DNA of 64,000 bases. Source: Serripes groenlandicus. Lineage: Eukaryota > Mollusca > Bivalvia > Cardiida > Cardiidae. Position numbers and translations under genes: made by a program. The notes below the pieces were generated by a model. It worked only from the letters and a program-made list of their open reading frames with translations, was not told the DNA's origin and made no database searches. Of the stretch, positions 12,146 through 22,634 are shown piece after piece (positions within the stretch are counted from its first letter, which is position 1; each line of letters begins with the position of its first letter). The stretch is from assembly GCA_031761405.1 (NCBI GenBank), contig JASEVX010000011.1, forward strand, positions 19,885,959 to 19,949,958. Direction: 5' to 3'.

Positions 12146-12460
12146 TTAGCGGAACTAATGCGAAATACACAGATATTAGTGTGAATATATATATGACAGA
12201 CAGTTAAACATTTGGATCAGTCCGGGAAAATGTAGATAATCCCTTTCCAATATACAGCAAATACTTCCAAATTATGAAGGCAATTATATTTAAAATCTCT
12301 TTTACGGGTAAGTTTATTTATTTAAAATCACTGAGCAATTTCTTTTTTTGCCACACTGTTTTCAAAAGTCGTCAGCTTCAGAAAAGTCAGAAAGTGTCTG
12401 TAAGTGATAAAAGGGTAAAGCAACCTAACGATATATAATTATTTCTTATTTTTTCATTTC

Positions 12461-12466
12461 TTTATT
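12461..12466 (-). promoter_or_regulatory. Poly(A) signal of gene B
   Basis: Minus-strand AATAAA, 106 nt beyond the stop codon of gene B, within a GATAAATAAAG context conserved after A and D. Confidence 0.55.
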
Positions 12467-12571
12467 TATCAAATTAAAAAGAAATGTCGCAATAATCTAG
12501 AAATTCTGTATAGATGTAATGCATATTGTATTATATACGTGTGATTTTTTTCTGACTTTCTTCTCGAATAT

Positions 12572-15249
12572 CTAGGCTGAAAATCTGTCTTCCGCCATTT
12601 TTCGAAGCAACTTTCTTGATACCTTTCCGTTAGATTCTTCTGGAAATTGATCCATAATCATGTAATGTCTGGGTAGGACTGTAAACATTTTCTGTTTATC
12701 ATTATAAACTGCGTCCAGGTAATCCCTCAGATTGACTTCCGAAACGTCACATCCGTGTTTCACAGTCACGCATGCGCAAATGACCTGATACAACTGAACA
12801 TCTGGTACAGGAACAATCATAGCAGATTCGACGCTGGGACATTTGTTCAGGACATCTTCTAATATAGAAGGAATAACATTCATAGCACCGGAAATAATCA
12901 TATCAGATATTCGCCCTTCTACAAACAGGTATCCGTTCGCATTCATTCGGCCATAGTCATCCGTTTTATACCAACCATCTGACGTCATCGTTGCCGCTGT
13001 TTTCTGTGGATCATTCAAATATCCATTGAAAAGGAATGCAGTGCGTATGTAGATTTCGCCCTGTTTGTTAATCGGTACAACCGAACCATCCTTACCAACG
13101 ACCTTGATGTCCACGCCTGGACAAGGCCGACCACTCGCATAGTCCACCAGGTCTTCTTGTTTGTCAACTACCATGCTGGTACATATCAGGAATTCGGATC
13201 CACCATATGCAGTACCAAGGTAAGTGCATATCTTACCTACGCACGCTGCAATCGCTTTCGTAATTGGTTGACCTCCTGTCCAAATCGTTTTAAGCGGCCA
13301 ATCACTGGGTAATTCTTTCTGAAAAGTAGAAATTTAAAAAAAAAAAGATAAAAAGTATTTTTTTCACACGCCGACAAAATCGGGTACAACTCGGCTGGCT
13401 TTCCCCCTTTCCAAATTGCAGACGCATGTTGACGCATCTGCATTTAACGACTTTTAAATCACTTTGGCCGTATGAGAAATTCCTTCGGCAATTTCTCATT
13501 TTGTAACAAGAAATCAACAATACATGTGGTTTACTTTTATTTGATAAAGAAGTTCAATATAGTTTTCTATACAATTAACTAACGCAGTGGTGTAATCATT
13601 CTAGTTTGAGTTAACTCCGAATAAATTTAAGACGTACGAGCTGTTTCACATACTATGACACGTCAATGCGACTTTTTATCACTCAGTAGGAAATATTTTC
13701 ATTCGAATATTTAAAGTACATGTTTATTCACGAACGAGGTCTGATGTCTAAATCAAGTGTACGAGTTTAGACGATGACGTTTGATTCTGAATAAAGTGTA
13801 CGAGTTTAGATGGCGAGTTCTGAGGTCTGAATCAAGCGTATTAGTTTCGAATACAAATTCTGAGGTCTGAATCAAATGTATTAGTTTAGACTACGAATTC
13901 TGAGGTCTTGATCAAGAAAATGAGTTTTGACGACGAGTTCATAGGTCTGAATCGATATAATAATAATTACTATTACTATAGAGAAGCTATTTTTAGAAAC
14001 ACAATTCTGTGTTGGATATTCCTAATCGTATACGTAAACATTTCGGTCATTATAATTAAAGCATATAGACCATCATCCTAGGTACACTGTAATTTTAGTA
14101 TCGCATGAGGTTTGTGTCGTGCGGCCAATCAAACGGCTGCATTTCACCTCATAAATTAGTATTATTACACAGCCTATTTGCCTAGGGTTTCATATATTTT
14201 ATGAATAGCCTGGGTATCGAAGATGATAGACCTTATACGAGACTAGATCGTACGCCTGTGTTGTGATATAATGACAGCAATAGTGTAAGAACATGTGTTA
14301 CCTGACGCTCCATAAGTTCGTGAATACCAGCAGGAAACACTTTAGCCAAGGTACACCTCTCTTTTCTGATGACATCCATCATAAACGATATCCTGTTCTC
14401 CGGGTCCGGACAGAAACCGGAAACAGTGATCCGGGTTTGACCAACGATGAGGGAAATGGGAAAGCCACCAACCCAGGAAAACGGCCTGTCGTTGAAGTAA
14501 TTGTCGTCGCCAGAGTAGAAATGAGTTGTTAATAATGGACGCAATTTCATAAAATTTGAATGTGAGTGTTGCACGAGTTTGGGAATCCCCGTGCTACCTG
14601 ATGTTTGGAACATGACCGCAATTTCATCCGAATTTACCCGGGGTAGTTCCGTTGGTTCGCTTTCTTCTTCTAGAATACCTGTAACAGTTAATACATTTTC
14701 ATTTTCAGGTGGCAGTATGAACAACAAGCTTCGCAGGGATGGTATCTGTGAGCTATTCACTCTGCCTCTAGGACCCATTTCATCTAACAGGTCTTTAAAA
14801 ATCGCCCAATTACAATCGTTTAGGCCTGGGTCGAAAACAATTGACGCACAATTTCCCAACTTCTCTATCAGTTTTATGAAATCACTTCCGTCTTTGTACG
14901 TAAACACCACGTTGACAACGCGTGCAGATGCCATCATGGCGCCGAATGTGGCATACAGGTATTCCGGACATGTCCTCGAAATAACGACCACATTTTCCCC
15001 CGGTTTCACGCCAAAGTTTATAAACGCATTGGCCATCTTAACAGATTGTTCATAAAGTTCCTTCCAGGAAACTGCAAACCGTGGCTCGGACGTGGAACAA
15101 AGTACAACGGCGTCTTTATTTGGTATCGTCGACGCATAGTGTTGTATACATCCGGGAATTGTCTGAAAGATCTCCTCTTCTTCAACGTCGACCTGTTCCC
15201 CTTTCCAATAACTTGTCTCGAGGTTTGATTTGCTCTCCGCGAGACCCAT
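12572..15249 (-). CDS. Gene B: AMP-binding acyl-CoA synthetase family enzyme, intact
   Basis: Exon 1 spans 14302-15249 (316 codons) and exon 2 spans 12572-13318 (248 codons plus stop), giving 564 residues. Donor CAG|GTAACA and acceptor TTTTCAG|AAAGAA are both phase 0. The P-loop/A3 motif TSGSTGIPK is at residues 216-224, A5 YGGSE at 354-358, A7 KTDDY at 434-438, A8 GRISD at 451-455, and the C-terminal A10 lysine (NGKVSRK) at K548. Length is normal for the family. A7 has TDD where TGD is usual, and A8 lacks the common GGEN, having GAMN. The start at MGLAES is shared by all complete copies; an upstream in-frame Met (MLLFRI) is not shared and is less likely. There is no mitochondrial presequence, and Gly2/Ser6 fits an N-myristoylation site. 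It could be a medium-chain or ACSF2-like ligase, but the substrate cannot be read from sequence. Confidence 0.88.
13319..14301 (-). other. Intron of gene B
   Basis: It holds a piece of palindromic MITE-like sequence near 13405-13510 (TGACGCATCTGCA and CAATTTCTCATTTTG arms), the minisatellite at 13735-13962, and a segment near 14100-14220 (GCATGAGGTTTGTGTCGTGC) that recurs in the introns of D, E, F and G. Confidence 0.75.
13735..13962. repeat. Intronic minisatellite, units of about 40 bp
   Basis: Five to six degenerate units built on GAGGTCTGAATCAAGTGTA and CGAGTTTAGACGACGA. The array ends in an ATAATAAT tract. Also in the introns of E, F and G. Confidence 0.75.
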
Positions 15250-15640
15250 AATACGAAATAATAGCAATCCTTAATTAGTATTTATAATTCAAAACACCAA
15301 GCCGCTATACGTTCCAATGCGACGATTGAAAGAGGATGTAATTAGATAGCGTTTAAACTTTGATTGCTTAGCTTGTGAACTCTTGGTCCTTGTAAAATCC
15401 ACAGAATTTACTAAAAAAAAGTTTTATTTCCAAAGATTATTGAAATGCTTTTTTATAAAATGGCAACTGATATAACATGTTGGTGCTACGACACATAGTT
15501 GTTAAACAAAAGACGTTGTCTGTTCGACAAGTGAATCAGCACTGAAAATGTATGACACCGAGGAGTAGGATAAGCCGTTTATATAGGTCAACTTCTTTTC
15601 GTTACACGTGTAGAAAAATAACTACCTGTGAATTCATGCT
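15250..15640 (-). promoter_or_regulatory. Promoter and 5' leader of gene B
   Basis: A minus-strand TATATAAA lies at 15578-15585, in a TGACCTATATAAACGGC context conserved upstream of C, D and E. It is 329 nt from the start codon, implying a leader of about 300 nt. No acceptor AG is evident immediately before the ATG, so the leader may be unspliced. Conservation between copies is the main evidence. Confidence 0.55.
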
Positions 15641-16208
15641 TATGACTCAATGGAAACATAATTACAGAAACATTTCTACGAGTAATTGGCGAACAGTGCA
15701 GATGATTTAGAAACAGACTCCGCGGACGCACCGGCTGATCTCGGTCTTCACGGGTCGCAAACGACTAACGTTTGGTTTTTTCGCAGAGCGTCCATCAATC
15801 GTACATCATGTAATGGGTTATCAAATAGAACGACGATGTTTATTTTCTTGACCTTGGGGTGCATATACATGTATATAGGCCTTCAACTTTTGATAATCTA
15901 GACGGGAACCTCTCCCCTTTAACTTAGCAAGATATCACCAAAAACAGTCCTATGCTGGAACCAGTTCATCCTGGGTTGCTTCAGTCACAACAATTGTCTA
16001 TATTCGTGTAAGTTTATTCATATAAAAGCATGAAAAAAGCTTTAACCCTCTCCCACATACAACACAACTGAAGCAGACGACTTTGAACACATCTATGTAA
16101 AATTAAAGAAAATATCTGTAAAGGAAAGTATAATTATCGAATCGAGTTGAAAACATTGTAGCAAAAGGACGAATTGCTCAATCGGTAGAAATTGGGCCAA
16201 TATTATAC
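15641..16208. repeat. Upstream unit segment with palindromic MITE remnant
   Basis: No gene. It contains a block (15690-15890) shared with 8430, 22105, 32240, 47045, 53480 and 56090, and at about 16040-16180 a degenerate left half of the TTAA-type MITE. Confidence 0.5.
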
Positions 16209-16700
16209 AGCTTTTTACTCCTCTTGAGGTCAATAGTGAAAAACTATTCTTCCAAGTCAATGACTATTGACCCAAAATAGAGAACTATTGACCGAGACGA
16301 AGTCGAGATCAATAGTTCTCTATTTCGGGTCAATAGTCATTTGCGAGGAAGAATAGTTTTTCACCATTGAACTCAAAGGGAGTAAATAGCTGTTTTATTA
16401 TTATATATCTTCATGAAAAACGCATAATTTAACTAGTTAATTTTGCTGTCATCATTTTAATTGGGTAAATGTATGTAACATAAATATAGATTCTAACATA
16501 AACACAGGATTATTATTGTAAATGCAGCAAGAATGCAGTATACTGTTACATGACACGCGCGTTAATATGTTGGTTATACACGTGCATGACGTCATTTCAA
16601 ATAATAACGTCATAACAAATGAACTATTGACTCGAAAATGGACTATTGGACATGAATTTTAGAATAAAAGTGAAAAGGAGTAAAATAGTCATTTTTTATT
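16209..16700. mobile_element. Foldback element: 183-bp palindrome plus asymmetric tail
   Basis: 16209-16391 is a near-perfect inverted repeat with arms of about 80 bp containing TCAATAGTG/CACCATTGA and CTATTGACC/GATCAATAG, around the centre GAGACGAAGTCGAG. A tail to about 16700 contains TGACGTCA and then a third copy of the arm motif (TGAACTATTGACTCG). Present at the same place in the sister block (32761-33250), so it predates that duplication. Confidence 0.7.
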
Positions 16701-18632
16701 GAATCACACGTTACTGCTTCTCGTCCAAGCAAATACTTTGATTCATAGTAGGTATATAATAAGGTCCTTTAATATTATAGTTTTTCCAAGTTTAGAACTA
16801 TTTATTAGCAAACAAAAGACAGTACTGTCCATCATGCAAATACAAGCTAAACAAGTAACAAATATACTAAAATATGCTATAGATATATATTTTTCGAGTT
16901 TCCTGGTCAAACTATTGTGTATTAGATATGGAGATAGGCGATCAAAGGATTATATCATTTATATGTATTAAGGAATTACTCCATTGTGCATATAAATGAG
17001 AATTTAGAATATCTCATAATTCATATTTTAAAAAATATTAAGCAATGTTCAGTTTTCTTTTTATTTTAAACATGTATATCTATGCAATCATTTTTGGGCG
17101 GTACCTCTAAGGTACCGTCTATAGTGGTGTGTATTTTGAGAAATCATGCAACAATTGGCTCCCCGATTATAAACAGAATGACAAAGTAAAGCTGGGAACC
17201 AAAATTCGAGATGTCTTTGCTTAACACTAATATCAAAAGTAGTGCCATGTATCAGTCAATATATCTGCATTTTGAAAACTATTGGTGAATCAAGATATCT
17301 GAATTTATAAAATAATTTATACGTGTACACTTTTCCTATCAAAAACAATGTATACCTATATCAAACGTTGTTTACACTTTTCAAATGCTTCAAAACATAA
17401 TTTTTGTTTTCGAAATGTTTTTGTCATTTATAAGAATAATCTTTCAATTTTCTATTATTTTGTTGCTCATAACTTATTTTGAGGATGTCATGTTTTATTA
17501 AAAAAGATACTTAAATAACGCCGTTCGTTTTATAGCTTAACACACCTCAATATCGATCAGGCAGATCATGTGTTTTGTTAAATGATCCAAGATGTAAAAT
17601 TTTAAAGTCAAACTAAGTTACATGCATCAATTTTACTAGAAGTTGTCAACAGTAAGAGGCATTAGTAAAACGAATTGTGACAAAAGGAGAAATCGCTCGT
17701 ATGGAGCAATTTCTTCTTCTGTTGCCATGTTTTCAAAAAGCCGTCTGCTGCAGAGGCGTCAGAAAGTTTCTGTTTGAGGGAAAGGGTGATCGAAATACTA
17801 TAACTATTTACATCTGATCTAAGTTTTCTCTGTCTAGATTCCAGAGAGTACTGGTACATAAGAAGTTATTTTACGATGAAATATCATTGATCACAAAAGG
17901 ACAAAGCACATTATAAGATTTAACTTCTGACATAAAGTTTTAAAGATTTTCTGCTGCATGATTATTGTCTTTTTTAATTTAACTACAGCATATATGCATT
18001 CAAAGGTCAGTTTACTATATTTTTCTATGTATATTTACCTTAAGTCAAGTTGATATGTACTCATCATGCAACAGAATTTATATGGACAAAATATGACCCC
18101 AATTTTTCAATTGTTTGAACATAAAGATTTTTTTGCAAACTTCAAGGATTGGAAGAAATATTTGAACGGAAACAATATCACAGGCAACACATTTTTACTT
18201 CTTGACCCACATTTAACCAATCTACAGTAGACAACTTTGAAAATATCTTTGCACATTTTTTTAAAATCTTTATAATCATGGAAGAACCAGTATACGGAAT
18301 AGATTTGAAAACATCATGGCAAAGGTAGAAATTCCCTTATGAGCAATGTTCATTTTGCTGTAATGTTTTTTAGAGATTTGCTGCAGATGAGTATGTATTT
18401 GGGAACGCATTAACAAGTATGAATATAAAAAATATAAAGTAAAGATGCTGACAAAATATAACTTAAGATGTTGACAAAGCTTTTTTTGGAAAAGGAGAAA
18501 TAGCTCATTCAGAGCAATTACTGTTTTCTAACTATGGTTTTAGTAGTTTAATAATGCTGCATAGTTTTCAATGTAATTTATACCAGGGCTTTTTATACTT
18601 CTTGAATAACATGTAAGACATATATATATATA
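16701..18632. repeat. Upstream unit segment with degenerate MITE pieces
   Basis: No gene seen. Pieces of the palindromic MITE are recognisable at about 17663-17790 (GAAATCGCTC/GAGCAATTTC arms and GCCGTCTGCTGCAGAGGCGT), 18210-18415 and 18480-18540. The segment is duplicated at 33250-35600 with few differences. Confidence 0.55.
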
Positions 18633-19163
18633 GAGAATAACTAACTGCATGTTTTTGATATAGAATTTATGTCACAAGGGGAAAAAGGGGTAATTTGGTT
18701 AAAATCACGAAACCTTAGGTTGAGTGATTTTACACCAAATTACCCCTTTGTTCCCGAGTGACATAAATTCGATATCAAAAACATGCAGTTAGTTATTCTA
18801 TTTATTATATATCTGGAATAAATCTCCCCTTTAAAGAAACATATAACAAAAAATGACTTGGCCATAGGCGTATGAATGTTACGTAACCAAATACTGCTGC
18901 TTCTATTTGGCGACAAATGACTAGCGTTATGACGTCAAAACCGCTGACGTGACGTCATTTTCCTAGTATTCGAACTCAGTTTTTTTAAAATTCCTAGTAT
19001 TAAACAAAAAAAGTAGTTCCGGCAAAAATGATATCATCACTAGTGATGATATAAAAAAACTAAAAGTGTTATCGTCACAGTCTTAGTTATCATTTTTTTA
19101 AAAATTGATATTGATTTTATGTCACTTAAATTTCAATGCAAAATTTGGATAGGTATGTAATAA
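18633..19163. mobile_element. Foldback element inserted in B unit only
   Basis: The sister block lacks this segment (empty site at about 35600), so it is an insertion of about 530 bp in an AT repeat. It starts with a palindrome at 18634-18799: arms carry AATAACTAACTGCATG and the inverse, and the centre is GAAACCTTAGGTTGAG. A tail follows with two TGACGTCA-type sites near 18930-18960. A third arm-like copy (GATTTTATGTCAC) lies near the right end. No reading frame is seen. Confidence 0.75.
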
Positions 19164-19300
19164 ATGGAATTTAGAGTAATGATAATATACGTGTATGCTT
19201 TTATTACTTCTTCATGGCAGGGCACATGATCCCACTTTCAATCCTTGTCTTCTTATATATAAATATAAAAGCCCACTATGGTACAGTATGTACTCAGTTT

Positions 19301-19591
19301 ACCGTTAGCTCAGTCGGTAGCGACGCGGGCTGTCAATCCAGGGATTGTGAGTTTGAACCCCAACTCGGCAAACATTCTTGCCGACGTTTGACAAAAGTCA
19401 TTGTGACAAGCGTCATTCGTCTTCCACCGATGGGCTATCAGACTATGTGGAAAAGCAGCCAGTTGCTTGGAAAGAATATTGTGTGAAGAACTGGTATGAG
19501 AAAGCCAAGAAACGTATGAGTAGTTGAACTGGCCGCCGTCATATGACTGAAAATTGTTGAAAACGACGTTAAACCCCAAACAATCAATAAA
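19301..19591 (+). mobile_element. tRNA-derived SINE, full length
   Basis: Box A TAGCTCAGTCGG begins at 19306 and a B-box-like GAGTTTGAACCCC starts near 19349. A body containing GTGGAAAAGCAGCCAGTTGC follows, then the core GGCCGCCGTCATATGACTG and an ACAATCAATAAA tail. A true tRNA is ruled out by the long conserved body and tail. Orthologous to 37234-37524. A second, lone 3' core lies at about 19650-19700. Confidence 0.8.
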
Positions 19592-20687
19592 ACTAATTTA
19601 TTACAGGTTAGTCATTCAATGATCATGGAATGATGAAAAGGTGTATTGTTGCTGTGATATGACTGAAGTTTTATTGAAAACGGCATGAACCCAAAATAAT
19701 AAGCTCAGAAAGCACAAAGAATATTTGAGAAATATAGTTGTTTTTTCGATGAGCCATAATCATATGATGATTATTTGACTGTTTGGAGATCACATGTACA
19801 CTAATCTCATTATGAACAGACTGAGAGCTGTATGCATGCATTATTAGTTAAGAAATGCCCTGACATAATCACATATGTTTACCTATTTAACCCTTTCCCT
19901 CATAAGACAATTTTGCAGCAGACGACTTTGAACATATGTTGTCGAATCTTCAACAGACGGATGATATGAGCAATTTCTACAGTTTCCTCAATGTTTTCCT
20001 CACACGTCAATACTTTTAGTTTCATTAATACAGATTTACCAATATCCTTAGTTAGACAGTTTCAAATCATCTGCTGTAGAGTTTGTCTATGTGATCACTT
20101 ACCTAAATGTGTTTGGTTATCTAAACTATATCCACCTTTCAAGAGTTTAATTAAAGATCTCTCGAAATAAGGTTAACCATGTCTTAAATAAATGTTTGAA
20201 CTGTATATATTTCTGCTTTTTTGTTTACAATATTTGAAATTCTGTGACTTGGTGTTGTAACAGTTGATCATCTTTTTCCGCTCATACCATGGGTACCGTC
20301 CCACAGCACTTTCAGTGCCTTGATTAAACATAACAATTAAAATGAGTGCGTGTGTATATGTGTGTGGTTTTATTTATTGATCGTAACATTCGTTTGAAAC
20401 TGTGTAGAAGCGACTGATTATGTTTTGTAAACGCGCCATATGAAAACTGACGATCTGGATTTGGCGCAGTCTTACTAAGATCTTACCTTCGATCCATCTT
20501 GTCATCGGCTAGTGTAAATTTCATTGATACGAGATCGTATTTTAAGGTACGCCCATCGTCATTTTAACGATTTACCAACAGTAAATCGTTCAAAACTGTG
20601 TGTGTAAGAAACCAATGGTGGACAAATACCAGCAACACGAATTTTGGTAGGATATTAAGACAGCAATAGTGTAATAACATGTGTAAC
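19592..20687. repeat. Junction of sister blocks; left flank of gene C
   Basis: It includes a lone SINE tail (19650-19700) and a MITE remnant (19890-19990). From about 20030 on it is a copy of positions 1-600. Similarity to the window start stops near 20597, where it joins intron sequence homologous to 6680 of gene A. No gene. Confidence 0.65.
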
Positions 20688-21634
20688 CTGACGCTCCATT
20701 AGTTCATGAATACCAGCAGGAAACACTCCAGCCACGGTACACCTCTCTTTACTGATGACATCCATCAGAAACGATACCCTGTTCTCCGGGTCCGGACAGA
20801 ATCCGGAAACAGTGATCCGGGTTTGACCAACGATGACAGAAATTGGAAAGCCACCAAGCCAAGAAAACGGCCTGTCGTTAAAGTAAATGTCGTCGCCAGA
20901 GTAGAAATGCGTCGATAATAATGGACGCAATTTCATAAAATTTAAATGTGAGTGTTGCACGAGTTTGGGAATCCCCGTGCTGCCTGATGTTTGGAACATG
21001 ACCGCAATCTCATCCGGATTTACCTGAGGTAATTCCGTTGGTCCAATTTTTTCACTTAGAATACCTGTAACAGTTAATACATTTCATTGTTAGGTGGCTT
21101 TATGAACACTACGCTTCGTAGGCATGGTATTTGTGAGCTATTCACTGTACCTTTGGGACCCATTTCATCTATCAGGTCTTTCAAAATCGCCCAATTACAA
21201 TCCTCTAGGCCTGGATCGAGAACAATTGACGCACAATTTCCCATCTTCTCTATTAGTTTCATGAAATCACTTCCGTCTTTGTACGTAAACACCACGTTGA
21301 CCACGCGTGCAGATGCCATCATGGCGCCGAATGTGGCATACAGGTATTCCGGACATGCTCTCGAACTAACGACCACATTTACCCCCGGTTTCACGCCAAA
21401 GTTGATAAACGCCTTTGCCATCTTAACAGATTGTTCATACAGTTCCTTCCAGGAAATCGCAAACCGTGGCTCGGACGTGGAACAAAATACAACGGCGTCT
21501 TTATTTGGTATCGTTGACGCATAGTGTTGTAGACATCCGGGTATTGTCTGAAATATGTCATCTTCTTCAATGTTGACCTGTTCCCCTTTCCAATAACTTG
21601 TCTCCAGGTTTAATTTGCTCTCCGCGAGACCCAT
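20688..21634 (-). pseudogene. Gene C: AMP-binding synthetase pseudogene, exon 1 only
   Basis: Only exon 1 remains, 947 nt instead of 948. One T is missing near 21082-21087 (CATTTC where sisters have CATTTTC), which shifts the frame after residue 184 or so. The P-loop TSGSTGIPK is still encoded downstream in the other frame. The donor CAG|GTTACA is intact, but no exon 2 follows: about 90 bp beyond it the sequence jumps to a copy of window positions 1-600. Comparison with gene A implies a deletion of about 6 kb that removed exon 2, most of the intron and the 3' flank. The upstream TATA box is intact, so a truncated transcript is conceivable. Confidence 0.88.
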
Positions 21635-22030
21635 AATTGTACACCGAAATAATAGTAATCCTTAATTAGTATTTATACTTAAAAACACCAAGCTGTTATA
21701 CGTTAGAATGCAACGATTGAAAGAGGTTGTAATTAGATAGCGTTTAAACTTTGATTGCTTAGCATGAGAACAATTGGTCCTTGTGAAATCCACAGAATTT
21801 GCTAAAAAGAGTATTATTTCCAAAGATACTCGAAAGGCTTTTTTTAAAAATGGCAACTGATATAACATGGTGTTGCTACGACACAAAGTTGTTAAAAAAT
21901 AGTAATTGTCTGTTTGACAAGTGAATCAGCACTGCAAATAAATGACACCGAGGAGTAGGATAAGCCGTTTATATAGGTCAACTGATTTTGATCCTTTCGA
22001 AGACAAGTTGTTTGGAAATGAAAACTAGTC
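21635..22030 (-). promoter_or_regulatory. Promoter and 5' leader of gene C
   Basis: TATATAAA on the minus strand at 21968-21975, 334 nt from the ATG, in the same context as in B. The sequence is preserved although the gene is broken. Confidence 0.5.
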
Positions 22031-22389
22031 CATAATGAGGAAATTGTCAATTCGCCAATTTTGTCCTGATATTTTTAACTGTCATTTTTGAAATTAGACT
22101 CGTTTATACGCTGGCTGATCTTGGTCTACACGGGTCGCAAACGACTAACGTGTGGGTTTATTCGCAGAGCGTCTATCAATTGTACATCATGTAATAGGTT
22201 ATCAAATAGAACGACGATGTTTTCGTCACGACCTGGCATGCATATATATTGGCCTTCAACTTTTGAAATCTAGCCTTTATCTTAACAAAATATCACCAAA
22301 AACCGTCCTAGACTGGAACCAGTTCATCCTATATAGGTTGCTTCAGTCATAACAATTTTGTATATTCATATTATAACATGAAAAAAGCT
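22031..22389. repeat. Upstream unit segment of gene C
   Basis: No gene. It is homologous to 8100-8751, except that about 310 bp (8190-8480, including the MITE at 8191) are absent: the text jumps from GACTCGTTTATA to CGCTGGCTGATC near 22108. Confidence 0.5.
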
Positions 22390-22634
22390 TTAACCCTTTC
22401 CCACATACAGTAAAACTGCAGCAGACGACTTTGAACACAACTATGCAAAACTAAAGAAAATATAGGTAATGGAAAGTAATGGAAAGTACATGTATAATTA
22501 TCTAAACGAGTTGAAATCATCGTGGCAAAAGGAAAAATTGCTCATTATGAGCAATCCCTCCTTTTGCCACAATGTTTTCAAAACTCGTCTGCTGCAGTTG
22601 CACCAAAGGGCATCTGTATGTGGGAAAGGGTTAA
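22390..22634. mobile_element. Palindromic MITE with TTAA ends, best-preserved copy
   Basis: Outer ends TTAACCCTTTCCCACATAC and GTATGTGGGAAAGGGTTAA are perfect inverse complements. The centre pairs GTGGCAAAAGGAAAAATTGC with GCAATCCCTCCTTTTGCCAC around TCATTATGA. At 245 bp including both TTAAs, with no coding capacity, it fits a piggyBac-type MITE (TTAA target); that class assignment is inference. Confidence 0.82.

Noticed and set aside
15250..15267. Upstream Met (MLLFRI) as start of genes B and D
   Set aside because: In A, C and E the extra codons are not in frame or present, whereas MGLAES is common to all.
16699..16971. 90-codon frame, repeated at 33248
   Set aside because: Conserved only because the DNA block was duplicated recently; AT-rich, no recognisable domain, overlaps the foldback tail.
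19301..19372. tRNA gene with A and B boxes
   Set aside because: It is the head of a SINE: followed by a conserved 200-bp body and core, repeated at 37234 and in antisense copies; the acceptor stem does not close.
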